DNA from: an uncultured bacterium
Lineage (GTDB): Bacteria > Myxococcota_A > UBA9160 > SMWR01
Assembly (NCBI GenBank): GCA_937937315.1
Contig: CALDCK010000047.1
Location: 1 to 50,995, forward strand
Length of the DNA stretch: 50,995 nt
Reading direction: 5' to 3'
Part shown: piece by piece, positions 26,977 through 36,470 of the stretch
Numbering within the stretch: position 1 is the first letter of the stretch
How the letters are laid out: the number at the start of each line of letters is the position of its first letter
Translations under genes and position numbers: made by a program
Notes under the pieces: model-generated
What the model saw: the letters and a program-made list of their open reading frames with translations, nothing else
Database searches by the model: none
Told to the model about the DNA's origin: nothing

Positions 26977-27878
26977 TCCTCGACGTCGCGGAGGAAGGAC
27001 ACCAGAGCGCTGGCGATCTGGGCCGGCCGTTCCGGCAGCAACGCGTGTCCGGCGCCGCGGATCGGGACCAGGCGCACCCGATCCGGGAACTCGGCGAGCA
27101 GCGCTTCACCCGCCGTCGCCGGCGGCGCGATCGCGTCCTGGTCGGCCTGGAGGACGAGCATGGGCGCTCGCCCTCCGGCCCAGAAGTCGGCGCTCTGGCC
27201 GGTGCGCACGGCCTCGCCCTGGGCGAGTCCGCCCCACAGCCACCAGCCGGTCTGCCAGTGCTCCGGGATCTCGTTCTCGGCGGCGAAGAAGGCGCGTCGC
27301 AGCTCCGGCTCGCGCCGCGACCAGGGCAGGAAGGTCGAGCTCGAGACGAGGATCGCCTCGGTGAGCCGCGGGGGGACGGGCTCGCGTCCGCCGGCGGCGA
27401 TCAGCGCGACGCTGCGCGTGCGTTCCGGGTAGCGGGCCGCGAAGGTCCGCGCGATCTGGTTGCCGAAGGCGTGGCCCACGACGTGAACCGACTCGCGAGA
27501 TGCGAGCTCCGCAGCGCTGAGCACGACGTCGACGTCGCTGGCCAGGTCGGCTCGGGTGGGGCTCGCGAGGGGGCCGCCGCCGTCGCTGCCACCGATGCCC
27601 CGGGATTCGACGGCCAGGGTGCGGAAGCCTTCGCGGTGCAGGGTCTCGGCCAGCTCGTTGAAGTCGCTCACGGGGCGGGCAAAGCTCGCGAGCAGGACGA
27701 CGCAGGGCCCCGCTCCGCCGTCGTAGTAGGTGATCCCCAGATCGTTCGAGAATCCCCGCCCGGGAGTGCCCACCGCCGGGCGCGTGCCTCGGCCCTGGAG
27801 CGAGGCGCCGACGAAGTAGAGAGCGGCAACGAGGCAGAGCCCGACGATGCCGACCGTAGTCTTCACGGCACGGAGCAC
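26745..27878 (-). CDS. Alpha/beta hydrolase fold protein with N-terminal TM; nucleophile elbow GHAFGN; 3' end overlaps 24979..26976 antisense
   Basis: ITYYDGGAGPCVVLLASFARPVSDFNELAETLHREGFRTLAVESRGIGGSDGG...VHVVGHAFGNQIARTFAARYPERTRSVALIAAGG...LVLQADQDAIAP...IRGAGHALLPERP. Confidence 0.8.
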   Translation of the reverse strand: MLRAVKTTVGIVGLCLVAALYFVGASLQGRGTRPAVGTPGRGFSNDLGITYYDGGAGPCVVLLASFARPVSDFNELAETLHREGFRTLAVESRGIGGSDGGGPLASPTRADLASDVDVVLSAAELASRESVHVVGHAFGNQIARTFAARYPERTRSVALIAAGGREPVPPRLTEAILVSSSTFLPWSRREPELRRAFFAAENEIPEHWQTGWWLWGGLAQGEAVRTGQSADFWAGGRAPMLVLQADQDAIAPPATAGEALLAEFPDRVRLVPIRGAGHALLPERPAQIASALVSFLRDVEDQRGATAAGRSSTTTRLSRISPPRQIESAISRPIPDRYSQRWNAPTESRRFPSIASSASPTRMPATEAGLGSKTSSM

Positions 27879-27887
27879 GGAGGACGC

Positions 27888-28526
27888 TCAGCTCGCCCGG
27901 GTGAGCAGCATCGCCGTCACCCGGCTCGTGGCGAGCTCGACGAGCACCTCCCGATCGAGGCGATTCGGCTCCATGCACAGCGACGTTACCGCGAAGACCG
28001 CCATGGTCACGAGCGTCCGCGCCTGCTCCGGATCCATGTCCGGGTGGACGGCCAGCACGAGTCGGCGCCACTCCTCGCGGTGTCGCAGCTCGCTGCGCCG
28101 CAGCGGGCGGCGGAACTCGTCGGCGAGATGGCGCGCCTCGAGTACGTAGGCGGCGTAGGTGTCGGCATTGTCGAGGGCGACGTCCACGTAGGAGCGGACG
28201 AGCCGCTCGAGGGCCTCTCGGGGATCGAGCGCCTCGTCGGTGACCGCGCTGCGGGTCGCCGCTGCGATGCGGCGAGAGCCCTCGCGGATCGCCTCGGCCA
28301 GCACCTCGCCCTTGCCGCTGAAGTGGCGGTAGAGCGCGGGGCCGGTCACGCCGGCGGTGGCGCCGATGTCGTCGATCGACGTGCCGTGAAATCCCCGCTC
28401 CCGAAAGAGGCGCAGCGCGGCGTCCAGGATCTCCCGCCGGCGGGCGGGACCCCGCCGCGCCCCGCTCGGCCCCGGGCGGTTCGACCCCGGGGCCACGCTC
28501 TCCGCCTGGTTGACGCGCTTCGCCAT
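27888..28526 (-). CDS. TetR/AcrR family transcriptional regulator
   Basis: RRREILDAALRLFRERGFHGTSIDDIGATAGVTGPALYRHFSGKGEVLAEAI. Confidence 0.93.
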   Translation of the reverse strand: MAKRVNQAESVAPGSNRPGPSGARRGPARRREILDAALRLFRERGFHGTSIDDIGATAGVTGPALYRHFSGKGEVLAEAIREGSRRIAAATRSAVTDEALDPREALERLVRSYVDVALDNADTYAAYVLEARHLADEFRRPLRRSELRHREEWRRLVLAVHPDMDPEQARTLVTMAVFAVTSLCMEPNRLDREVLVELATSRVTAMLLTRAS

Positions 28527-28533
28527 CCCCTTT

Positions 28534-28553
28534 AAGTTAACGATCGCTTACTT
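28534..28553. promoter_or_regulatory. Operator-like 20-bp imperfect palindrome AAGTTAACGATCGCTTACTT
   Basis: 8 of 10 symmetric pairs match around central CGATCG; between divergent TetR and acyl-CoA dehydrogenase genes. Confidence 0.6.
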
Positions 28554-28644
28554 CCTCACAAGCCCCCGCGGAAGTCGATCCCCCACGAGCTCGTCGAGCC
28601 GGCAGCTCCCGGATCTCCGCTTCCGCGATCGACGGAGGTTCCCG

Positions 28645-29871
28645 ATGGCCGAGCATCGCATCATGAGCGACGAGGAGCTGCGCGAGCGAACCCGCGCGCT
28701 GCTCGACGAGGTCCACCCCGAGAAGGTGGAGAGCATTCCCTTCCGGCAGAAGCAGTACGAGCACGGCCTGGCCTGGGTGCACTTCCCCGAGGGCTACGGC
28801 GGGCTCGGACTGAGCCCGAAGATGAACCTGATCGTCCACGACGAGATCACGAAGCACTCGAAGGTCGTCCACAACGATCCGCCGGCGAGCATCATCGGCA
28901 TCGGCATGGGTGCGCCGGTGGTGCTCACCTACGGCACGGAGGAGATGAAGAAGCGCCTTCTGCCGAAGATCTTCAGCGGCGAAGAGATCTGGTGTCAGCT
29001 CTTCAGCGAGCCGAGCGCCGGATCCGACGTGGCGGGGCTCGCCTCCACCGCCGTCCGTGACGGCGATGACTGGATCCTGAACGGGCAGAAGGTCTGGACC
29101 ACCGTCGCTCACCTCTCGCGCTGGGGCATGCTCCTGGCACGCACGAACCCGGACGTTCCGAAGCACGACGGGCTCTCCTATTTCGTGCTCGACATGCACG
29201 CCCCGGGAGTCGAGGTGCGGCCTCTCTACCAGATCACCGGAGAGGCGGAGTTCAACGAGGTCTTCATGACCGACGTCCGAATCCCCCACGATCGGATGCT
29301 CGGCAAGGAAGGGCAGGGATGGCGGGTGGCCATCACGACCCTCATGAACGAGCGCGTGGCGATCGGCGGGGGCGGATCGAAGCGGAAGGGCGGCGGCGCG
29401 ACGGCGCAGCTCCTGAAGCTGTGGCAGGAGCGCAAGCAGGGGGGCCGGAGCGCCGGCCAGGAGGCCATCCTGCGCGATCGCGTGACCCGCGCCTACATCG
29501 AGACCGAGCTGCTGCGCCTGACGGCCCAGCGCGCTCGAGCCGCACAGAAGTCCGGCAACCCGGGACCGGAGGGGTCGGTCTCGAAGCTCGCCCAGGCGGA
29601 GATCCACAAGCGCCTGTGGGAGCTGGCCATCGACGTCCTCGGAGACGACGGGCTGTCCTTCGAAGCGGGCTACGAGCTTCGCCAGAACTCCCCGACCCCG
29701 GACACCGTCGAGGCGCTGGCGAAGTACCAGTTCCTGCGCTCGCGGGCGAACTCCATCGAGGGAGGCACCTCCGAGATCATGCGGAACATCCTCGGCGAGC
29801 GCGTGCTCGGTCTGCCGGGAGAGCCGCGGGTCGACAAGGAGGTGGCCTGGAAGGAAGTGCCGCGCTCCTAG
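28645..29871 (+). CDS. Acyl-CoA dehydrogenase family protein
   Basis: IWCQLFSEPSAGSDVAGLASTAVRDGDDWILNGQKVWTT; C-terminal NSIEGGTSEIMRNILGERVLGLP. Confidence 0.93.
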   Translation: MAEHRIMSDEELRERTRALLDEVHPEKVESIPFRQKQYEHGLAWVHFPEGYGGLGLSPKMNLIVHDEITKHSKVVHNDPPASIIGIGMGAPVVLTYGTEEMKKRLLPKIFSGEEIWCQLFSEPSAGSDVAGLASTAVRDGDDWILNGQKVWTTVAHLSRWGMLLARTNPDVPKHDGLSYFVLDMHAPGVEVRPLYQITGEAEFNEVFMTDVRIPHDRMLGKEGQGWRVAITTLMNERVAIGGGGSKRKGGGATAQLLKLWQERKQGGRSAGQEAILRDRVTRAYIETELLRLTAQRARAAQKSGNPGPEGSVSKLAQAEIHKRLWELAIDVLGDDGLSFEAGYELRQNSPTPDTVEALAKYQFLRSRANSIEGGTSEIMRNILGERVLGLPGEPRVDKEVAWKEVPRS

Positions 29872-29948
29872 GGCATCCGCCGGGAGATCGCAGCGGCAGG
29901 CGAAACGTCCGAGCGAGGCCCACCCGCTCGAAGAACGAGAGAGACGAC

Positions 29949-31067
29949 ATGTCATTCGATTTCAGCTTCACCGACGAACACGAAGAGCTCCGCGCCACCA
30001 TTCGCGGCTTCCTCCAGGGGCGGTCCGACGAGGCCGCCGTGCGCGAGCAGATGGCGACCGAGCGCGGCTACGACCCCGAGACATGGCAGCAGATGGCCGA
30101 GCAGATGGGTCTGGCCGGTCTGCTGATCCCCGAAGAGCACGGCGGCGCCGGTTTCGGCTACGTCGAGCTGCTGATCGTGATGGAGGAGATGGGCCGCGCG
30201 CTCTTCTGCGCGCCTTATCTCGGTACAGCCGTCCTCGCAACCAACGCTCTGCTCCAGTGCGCCGACGAGAAGACCCGCAAGGAGCTGCTCACCGAGATCG
30301 CGGCGGGTCGAGCGACGGCCAGCCTGGCCCACGCAGAGCCCAACGGCCGCTGGGACCTCGAGGGCATAGAGATGGAGGCCCGGAAGACCGACTCCGGCTA
30401 CGAGCTCACGGGCACGAAGACCTGGGTGCTCGACGGACATACCGCCGACGTGCTCCTCGTCGTGGCCCGCAGCGCGGAGGGTCTCTCCCTCTTCCGGGTC
30501 GAGCCCGACGCCGACGGCCTCTCGCGGACCCTCGTCCCGTCCCTCGACACGACGCGAAAGCTCGCGCGGGTCACTTTCGAGGGGACGCCCGCTGTGCGGG
30601 TGAGCGCCGGGGATCAGACGGAGGCGCTGCGGCGCGTCCTCGCCCTGACCCAGGCGGCCCTCGCCGCCGAGCAGGTGGGTGGGGCCCAGCGCTGTCTCGA
30701 GATGGCAACCGACTTCGCGAAGACGCGCCTCCAGTTCGGACGACCCATCGGGTCCTACCAGGCGATCAAGCACAAGTGCGCCGACATGCTCGTCGAGGTC
30801 GAGATGGCGAAGTCCGCGGCCTACGCGGCGTGCTTCGCGGCGGCGACGGATCAGGACGACTTCCTCGAGACGGCGGCTCTGGCAAAGGCCTGCTGCTCCG
30901 AGACGTACTTCCACGCCGCCGCCGAGAACATCCAGATCCACGGCGGCATGGGGTTCACCTGGGAGCTCCCGGTACACCTCTACTTCAAGCGCGCGAAGGC
31001 GAGCGAGCTCTTCCTGGGCGACGCCGCCCACCACCGCGAGGTCCTCGCCGACCTGGTCGGGATCTAG
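29949..31067 (+). CDS. Acyl-CoA dehydrogenase family protein
   Basis: FDFSFTDEHEELRATIRGFLQ...LIPEEHGGAGFGYVELLIVMEEMGR...RLQFGRPIGSYQAIKHKCADM...IQIHGGMGFTWELPVHLYFKRAK. Confidence 0.93.
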   Translation: MSFDFSFTDEHEELRATIRGFLQGRSDEAAVREQMATERGYDPETWQQMAEQMGLAGLLIPEEHGGAGFGYVELLIVMEEMGRALFCAPYLGTAVLATNALLQCADEKTRKELLTEIAAGRATASLAHAEPNGRWDLEGIEMEARKTDSGYELTGTKTWVLDGHTADVLLVVARSAEGLSLFRVEPDADGLSRTLVPSLDTTRKLARVTFEGTPAVRVSAGDQTEALRRVLALTQAALAAEQVGGAQRCLEMATDFAKTRLQFGRPIGSYQAIKHKCADMLVEVEMAKSAAYAACFAAATDQDDFLETAALAKACCSETYFHAAAENIQIHGGMGFTWELPVHLYFKRAKASELFLGDAAHHREVLADLVGI

Positions 31068-31143
31068 CAGGCCGCCTGGGGGGCTCTTCGCCACGCGGCG
31101 GCGTGTACGATGCTCTCCCCCCTTGCGGGCGAGGGGTGAGAAG

Positions 31144-31347
31144 ATGCCGCCGAGGCGGGGCGCGCGGTGCGAGCCGCGGACGCCGGAGGGGCACGACGAC
31201 CCGCGTGGTGCACCCATCGAGAACAGTCTCTACCCCGAGTGGAAGGGCGCTCACCCCGTGTGCAGGTCTACCTTCTCGGAGGACACATTCCTGCCGGGTG
31301 CCGGCACCGGTCCGATGGATGCCAACCTGCTCTGGCAGAAGATCTAG
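31144..31347 (+). CDS. Small uncharacterised protein (67 aa), candidate
   Basis: MPPRRGARCEPRTPEGHDDPRGAPIENSLYPEWKGAHPVCRSTFSEDTFLPGAGTGPMDANLLWQKI*, ending 12 nt before the WS/DGAT start. Confidence 0.4.
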   Translation: MPPRRGARCEPRTPEGHDDPRGAPIENSLYPEWKGAHPVCRSTFSEDTFLPGAGTGPMDANLLWQKI

Positions 31348-31359
31348 GAGGAGCGAAGC

Positions 31360-32823
31360 GTGCAGCAGCTCACCGGACTCGACACGAGCTTCCTGAACAT
31401 GGAGAACGCGACCACCTACGGTCACATCTCCGGCCTTGCGATCTTCGATCCCTCGACTTCGCCCGGAGCGCCCGCGACCTACGAGGACGTGAAGCGGCTC
31501 ATCGCGGATCGGATCCACCTGTTGCCGCCCTACCGCCGGCGTCTCGTCCAGGTGCCCTTCGGGCTCGATCACCCCTACTGGATCGAGGACCCGGACTTCG
31601 ATCTCGACTTCCACGTGCGCAACATCGGACTGCCGCCGCCGGGCGACGATCGACAGCTGGCCGAGCAGGTGTCGCGCATCGTCGCGCGCCCCCTCGACCG
31701 CAACCGCCCACTCTGGGAGCTCTACGTGATCGAGGGCCTTCCCGGAGGGCTGGTGGCCCAGCTCACGAAGATCCACCACTGCACGATCGACGGCGTGTCC
31801 GGGGCAGAGATCCTGGCCACCCTGCTCGACCTCGAGCCGGAGCCCCGGGTCGTGGACCCGCCCCGGCGTGCGTGGCGACCCGAGCCCGAGCCCACCCAGA
31901 TCGAGATGCTGGCGCGGGGTCTGTGGGCGGTGGCCGGCACGCCGCGCAAGGCCTGGCGGCTCGGACGCGAAGGGCTGCGGCACCTGCCGGAGCTCACCCG
32001 CTCCCTGGGCTTCGGCGAGCTCCCGGGTGCGAGCGTGATCAACCAGCTGATCGGCCGGAGCCCGGAGCCCATGCTTTCCGAGGCGCCGACGAAGGCGCCG
32101 CGCACGTCCTTCAACGATCGGATCACGCCCCACCGTCGCTTCGCCTTCGGCTCCCTGCCCCTCGGCGACGTGAAGGAGATCAAGTCGCAGCTCGGAGTCA
32201 CGGTGAACGACGTGGTGATGGCGATCTGCGCCGGAGCGTTGCGGCGCTACCTGGAGGAGCGGGACGGCCTCCCGGCGGATCCGCTGATCGCGATGATCCC
32301 GGTCTCGATTCGCACCGAGAACCAGAAGGGGACCTTCGGCAATCAGGTGTCCGCGATGAGCGCATCACTGCACACGGACGTCGCCGATGCGGTCCAGCGG
32401 CTGCGGCGCATCCATGACTCCATGAGCATCGCCAAGGAGCAGCACCAGGCGTTGCCCGCCACCCTCCTCCAGGATTTCGCCCAGTTCGCTCCGCCGGCGG
32501 TGGCGGCTCGCGCCGCTCGCGTGGTCGCCCGCGCCACTGCCGCCCAATGGATGGACGTCCCCTTCAACGTCGTCATCTCGAACGTGCCCGGCCCCCAGTT
32601 CCCGCTCTACGGCGTGGGCTCGAAGCTGGTCGCCAACTACCCGGTCTCCGCCATCAACGATGGCGTCGGTCTCAACATCACGGTCCAGAGCTACAACGGG
32701 AGCCTCGACTTCGGTCTGATCGTCTGCCGGGAGCTCATGCCCGACGTGTGGGACCTGATGGACTACCTCCGCGACGCCCTCGCGGAGCTGAAGGCGGCGG
32801 CGAAGGAGTCCGCGGGGACATGA
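31360..32823 (+). CDS. WS/DGAT-family O-acyltransferase (wax ester synthase/acyl-CoA:diacylglycerol acyltransferase)
   Basis: MQQLTGLDTSFLNMEN start, KIHHCTIDGVSG (HHxxxDG), NVPGPQFPLYGVG; GTG start with AGGAGG upstream. Confidence 0.92.
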   Translation: MQQLTGLDTSFLNMENATTYGHISGLAIFDPSTSPGAPATYEDVKRLIADRIHLLPPYRRRLVQVPFGLDHPYWIEDPDFDLDFHVRNIGLPPPGDDRQLAEQVSRIVARPLDRNRPLWELYVIEGLPGGLVAQLTKIHHCTIDGVSGAEILATLLDLEPEPRVVDPPRRAWRPEPEPTQIEMLARGLWAVAGTPRKAWRLGREGLRHLPELTRSLGFGELPGASVINQLIGRSPEPMLSEAPTKAPRTSFNDRITPHRRFAFGSLPLGDVKEIKSQLGVTVNDVVMAICAGALRRYLEERDGLPADPLIAMIPVSIRTENQKGTFGNQVSAMSASLHTDVADAVQRLRRIHDSMSIAKEQHQALPATLLQDFAQFAPPAVAARAARVVARATAAQWMDVPFNVVISNVPGPQFPLYGVGSKLVANYPVSAINDGVGLNITVQSYNGSLDFGLIVCRELMPDVWDLMDYLRDALAELKAAAKESAGT

Positions 32824-33902
32824 GGCGGCGAGTGGCGACCACGCTCCTCTCGATCCTGGCCTTCGGTTGCCTCGGCGACGACGAGCGGACCCCGATCCTG
32901 GGCTGCGAGTCCGAGCCGGGATTCGAGGTCGATTGCCAGTTCCAGAACCCGGAAGATCTGGCGCCGAGTCCGGACGGTCGCATCCTGGTGAGTCAGTTCG
33001 GCGACATGGACGGCGAGGCCGCCGGGAACCTCGCGATCTACGACCCCGAGACCCGCGTTCTCGAGGTGCTCTACCCCGACGACGCCGCGCCGGCGAGGGC
33101 AGCGGAGTCCACCTGGGGCGATCCGGACTGCACACCGCCGGATCCGAAGCGCTTCTCGCCCCATGGGATCGACCTCGCCCAGCGACGCGACGGGCGCCAC
33201 CAGCTGGCGGTGGTCAATCACGGTGGGCGCGAGTCGGTCGAGCTCTTCGAGGTGGCCGCCGACGGATCGTTGGCCTGGAGGGGCTGCGTCGAGGGCCCCG
33301 CCGAGAGCTACTTCAACGACGTCGTGGTGCTCTCGAACGGCGGGTTCTGGGTCACCCACATGTTCCCGCGCGGACAGACCGTGGTGCCGCTGATCCGAGC
33401 GAGGCTGGGGATGGACACGGGCTGGGTCTACGCCTGGGACCCCCAGGGCGGCTTCACGAAGCTGCCGGGCACCGACGCCCCGTTTCCGAACGGAATCGAG
33501 AGGTCCGAGGACGAGCGCTACGTCTACCTCAATACCTACTCGACGACGGGCGTACGAAAGGTGGACGTGAGCACCGGCGAGCAGGTCGCCGAACACCTCC
33601 TTCCGAGTGTCGACAACAGCACCTGGGGCGAGGACGGGCGCCTGCTCGTCGCGTCCCACACAGGTGGCCTGGGCCAGATGATCGCCTGTCAGCAGCTCGA
33701 GGAGGGCGCGTGTGGATTGGCCTTCGAGATCCTCGCCCTCGATCCCGAGGACCTCGGCGGCGGTGTGATCCTTCGCCACGAAGGTGCACCCATGGGCGGC
33801 GCGACGGTGGCGCTCGAGCGGGAGGGCGTGCTCTACCTGGGCAGCTTCAAGGGCGATCGGATTGCGCGCGTGTCGCGTTCCGCGCAGCTGGACGCCGAGT
33901 AG
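32820..33902 (+). CDS. SMP-30/arylesterase-like beta-propeller lipoprotein
   Basis: LLSILAFGC lipobox; NPEDLAPSPDGRILVSQFGDMDG, FSPHGIDL, AESYFNDVVVLSNGGFWVTHMFP, FPNGIERSEDERYVYLNTYSTTGVRKVDVSTG; ATGA overlap with WS/DGAT. Confidence 0.8.
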   Translation: MRRRVATTLLSILAFGCLGDDERTPILGCESEPGFEVDCQFQNPEDLAPSPDGRILVSQFGDMDGEAAGNLAIYDPETRVLEVLYPDDAAPARAAESTWGDPDCTPPDPKRFSPHGIDLAQRRDGRHQLAVVNHGGRESVELFEVAADGSLAWRGCVEGPAESYFNDVVVLSNGGFWVTHMFPRGQTVVPLIRARLGMDTGWVYAWDPQGGFTKLPGTDAPFPNGIERSEDERYVYLNTYSTTGVRKVDVSTGEQVAEHLLPSVDNSTWGEDGRLLVASHTGGLGQMIACQQLEEGACGLAFEILALDPEDLGGGVILRHEGAPMGGATVALEREGVLYLGSFKGDRIARVSRSAQLDAE

Positions 33903-33949
33903 CAGCCGTCCGTCGGCCTCTCGGCGCGGTCTGATCTCGCCGGGTGGGC

Positions 33950-35551
33950 TCAGTCCGGCTCGGGCGGCTCGGCTCCCGGCGCAGGGGGGTGATCGAGGGC
34001 CATTCGCCGCAGATGGTGATGGATGCGCCACACGTGATGGGTGACGCGCTCGATCCACCGGTAGGCGTCGAGTCGGGCCAGGGCCTCGTCGTTGGGGATA
34101 TCGTCGGCGCTCGCCCGCTGGAGTGCATGGCGTCGGAAGTCCCTGTGGGAGTCCACGAGCCGCGCCTCGAGTGCTCCCAGGTCGGCCTCGGTGGAGGCGG
34201 ATCGCTCCGTGTCCTCCAGGTGCAGCAGCCGAGCGAGTGCGCGCGTTGCCTCACCGAGGGCCGGATCTCGCCGGGTCGCCGCGATGCGCTCGCCCTGGGC
34301 GCAGCGATCGAGCAGGCGTCGCAGCTGGTCGATCACGTGGAGGGCCGACACTTCCCGCGCATCGGCGCCTCGCCCGTCCTCGGGTGTCGCGATGTGGCCG
34401 ACGTAGACCTGGGTCTGTGAGAGGCCTTCGCGAACGTCTTCCAGGAGCTCGGCGTCGGCCTCGCGCCCGGAGAGGGAATCGCCCAGGACCGTGAAGGCGG
34501 CCGCGGAAAGCTCGCCGAGAGTCGCGCTGACCGCCCTCAGTGCCACTCCCGGCTCGTCGAGGTACGCGCGATCGAGGCGGCTGGCGAAGGGCGCCGGCCG
34601 CTCGGGAACGAGGCGCTCGACCAGACGGGCGAAGGGTGACGCCAGGGGGAGTGCGACGACGACCCCGAGCACGTTGAAGGCGCTGTGGAAGCCCACCAGG
34701 GCGAGCTCGGGGCTGTGCTGGAGGACCCCCGGAAGGAGACCTTCGAGGCTCCACACGTAGAGGGGCAACAGCAGGAACGCGCCGATTCCCGTCAGCACGT
34801 TGTAGATCACGTGAGCCCAGCCCGTGCGCCGCGCTGGGAGCGACGTGCCGACCGTGGCCAGGGCTGCGGTCACGGTCGTGCCGACGTCCATCCCGATCAC
34901 CATGGCGGCGGCCTGGGAGAAGTGGATGGCGCCCGCATCCACGGCCACGATGGCGGTCGCGACCCCGGCGCTCGAGGACTGGGTGGCCAGGGTGACGGCG
35001 ATCCCGATTCCGACGAGCAGGATCCGGCCGCCGATCGAGTCGTCGGGAAAGATCTCCGGCGTGACCAGGCCTTCGAAGTGCGCCATGCCCTGCTGGAGGC
35101 TCACGAAGCCGACGAAGACGAGGCCGAAGCCCGCCAGGGCCAGACCGATGCGTCCCAGTCGCCTCCCTCCGAAGAGCCGAAGGAGTACGCCGAGCAGGAC
35201 GATCAGCGACGAGACGGTGCCGATGTGGACGCGAAAGCCCACCAGAACGACGAGCCAGCCTCGGAGCGTCGTGCCGATGTTTGCGCCGAAGACGATCCCG
35301 AGTGCCTCGGGGAAGGTGAGGAGCCCTGCGCCGGCGAATCCGACCGCGGTGACGGTCGTCGCGCTCGACGACTGCACGACGGCCGTGGCGACCATGCCCG
35401 AGATCGCTCCGGAGAGCGGGCTGCGGGTGAAGCGGCGCAGCGAGCTCTGGAGCGCGTCGCCGGCCAGGCCGCGCAGGCCGTCGGTCATGATGACCATGCC
35501 CAGCAGGAAGAGCCCGATCCCGCCGGCGGCTTGCAAGAGGCCGAGGGTCAC
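33950..35551 (-). CDS. Na/Pi cotransporter family protein (NptA-like) with C-terminal PhoU-like helices
   Basis: GLRGLAGDALQSSLRRFTRSPLSGAISGMVATAVVQSSSATTVTAVGFAGAGLLTFPEALGIVFGANIGTTLRGWLV; second QSSSAGVATAIVAV. Confidence 0.93.
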   Translation of the reverse strand: MTLGLLQAAGGIGLFLLGMVIMTDGLRGLAGDALQSSLRRFTRSPLSGAISGMVATAVVQSSSATTVTAVGFAGAGLLTFPEALGIVFGANIGTTLRGWLVVLVGFRVHIGTVSSLIVLLGVLLRLFGGRRLGRIGLALAGFGLVFVGFVSLQQGMAHFEGLVTPEIFPDDSIGGRILLVGIGIAVTLATQSSSAGVATAIVAVDAGAIHFSQAAAMVIGMDVGTTVTAALATVGTSLPARRTGWAHVIYNVLTGIGAFLLLPLYVWSLEGLLPGVLQHSPELALVGFHSAFNVLGVVVALPLASPFARLVERLVPERPAPFASRLDRAYLDEPGVALRAVSATLGELSAAAFTVLGDSLSGREADAELLEDVREGLSQTQVYVGHIATPEDGRGADAREVSALHVIDQLRRLLDRCAQGERIAATRRDPALGEATRALARLLHLEDTERSASTEADLGALEARLVDSHRDFRRHALQRASADDIPNDEALARLDAYRWIERVTHHVWRIHHHLRRMALDHPPAPGAEPPEPD

Positions 35552-35564
35552 GCCGCCGCGCTCC

Positions 35565-36428
35565 TCACCCGATGAGCTCGACCGCCTCGCCCTCGCGCAC
35601 GGTCCCGGGCGTCTCCACGGCGGCGTAGACGCCGATGTTGCCCGCGTTCTCCTTCACGAGGGCGCGCATCACGCCCGGGTCCCTCGGAAGGTCGGCGACG
35701 GCGTGGGTCGTCATCACGCAGCGAGGGCACTCCATGGCGATGCGCAGGACCGCGTCACCGACTCGCACCCGCTTACCGACCCAGGCGCTCTCCGGGAATC
35801 CTTCTCGCTCCTCGCTCTCGAGCAGGAGATTCGGCCGGAAGCGCAGCGGGTCGAAGCGGGAGGACTCGTGGCGCGATTGGAGGGTCGAGAGGGAGGTCCG
35901 GGTCAGCAGGAAGAGCGGGTAGCAGTCGAAGTAGGTGCCTGGAAGCGTGCTCGAGGCCAGGGTCTCCCGTGGGAAGGAGCCGATATCGGGCAGGGGCTCC
36001 TCGGGCAGGCGCCCGAAGACCGCGCGAAGCTCGTCCATCAGATCCTTGTGGTCCGGAGCGCCACGCCGGTAGTGGGCCAGGTCCTCGGCGGGCTGACGGG
36101 GCCAGAGGGTGAGCTCGCGATCGACGTGCTTCGAGAGCGTGGGCGCGGCCTCCGGTGCGTCGGCGCGCAGGCGCGCGCCTCCTGGAAGCTCGATCTCGGG
36201 CACCGGGAGCGGCCCGCGGTCCGGAACGGGCTCGACGTAGCGCGCGGTGCAGCCCAGCAGCGAGGGCAGCTTCCGCGCCCCTTCGATGCCGCCTCGCACC
36301 TCGTCACGGGTGGCCCAGCCGCGGTCTCCTCGCAGTCCGTCGGTAGCGACCGGGCAGCTCGCCAGACGCTCACCCTGCATGCTCTTCACCGGGTAGCGGT
36401 GGATCTCCGTCAGCGTCGCGATCTTCAT
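35565..36428 (-). CDS. MOSC domain-containing protein (MOSC N-terminal beta-barrel)
   Basis: EIHRYPVKSMQGERL, FRPNLLLE, MECPRCVMTTHAV. Confidence 0.9.
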   Translation of the reverse strand: MKIATLTEIHRYPVKSMQGERLASCPVATDGLRGDRGWATRDEVRGGIEGARKLPSLLGCTARYVEPVPDRGPLPVPEIELPGGARLRADAPEAAPTLSKHVDRELTLWPRQPAEDLAHYRRGAPDHKDLMDELRAVFGRLPEEPLPDIGSFPRETLASSTLPGTYFDCYPLFLLTRTSLSTLQSRHESSRFDPLRFRPNLLLESEEREGFPESAWVGKRVRVGDAVLRIAMECPRCVMTTHAVADLPRDPGVMRALVKENAGNIGVYAAVETPGTVREGEAVELIG

Positions 36429-36470
36429 GGGACCATGATGGCGCGGAGGAGGGCGTCGCGCCCGTGGGTG

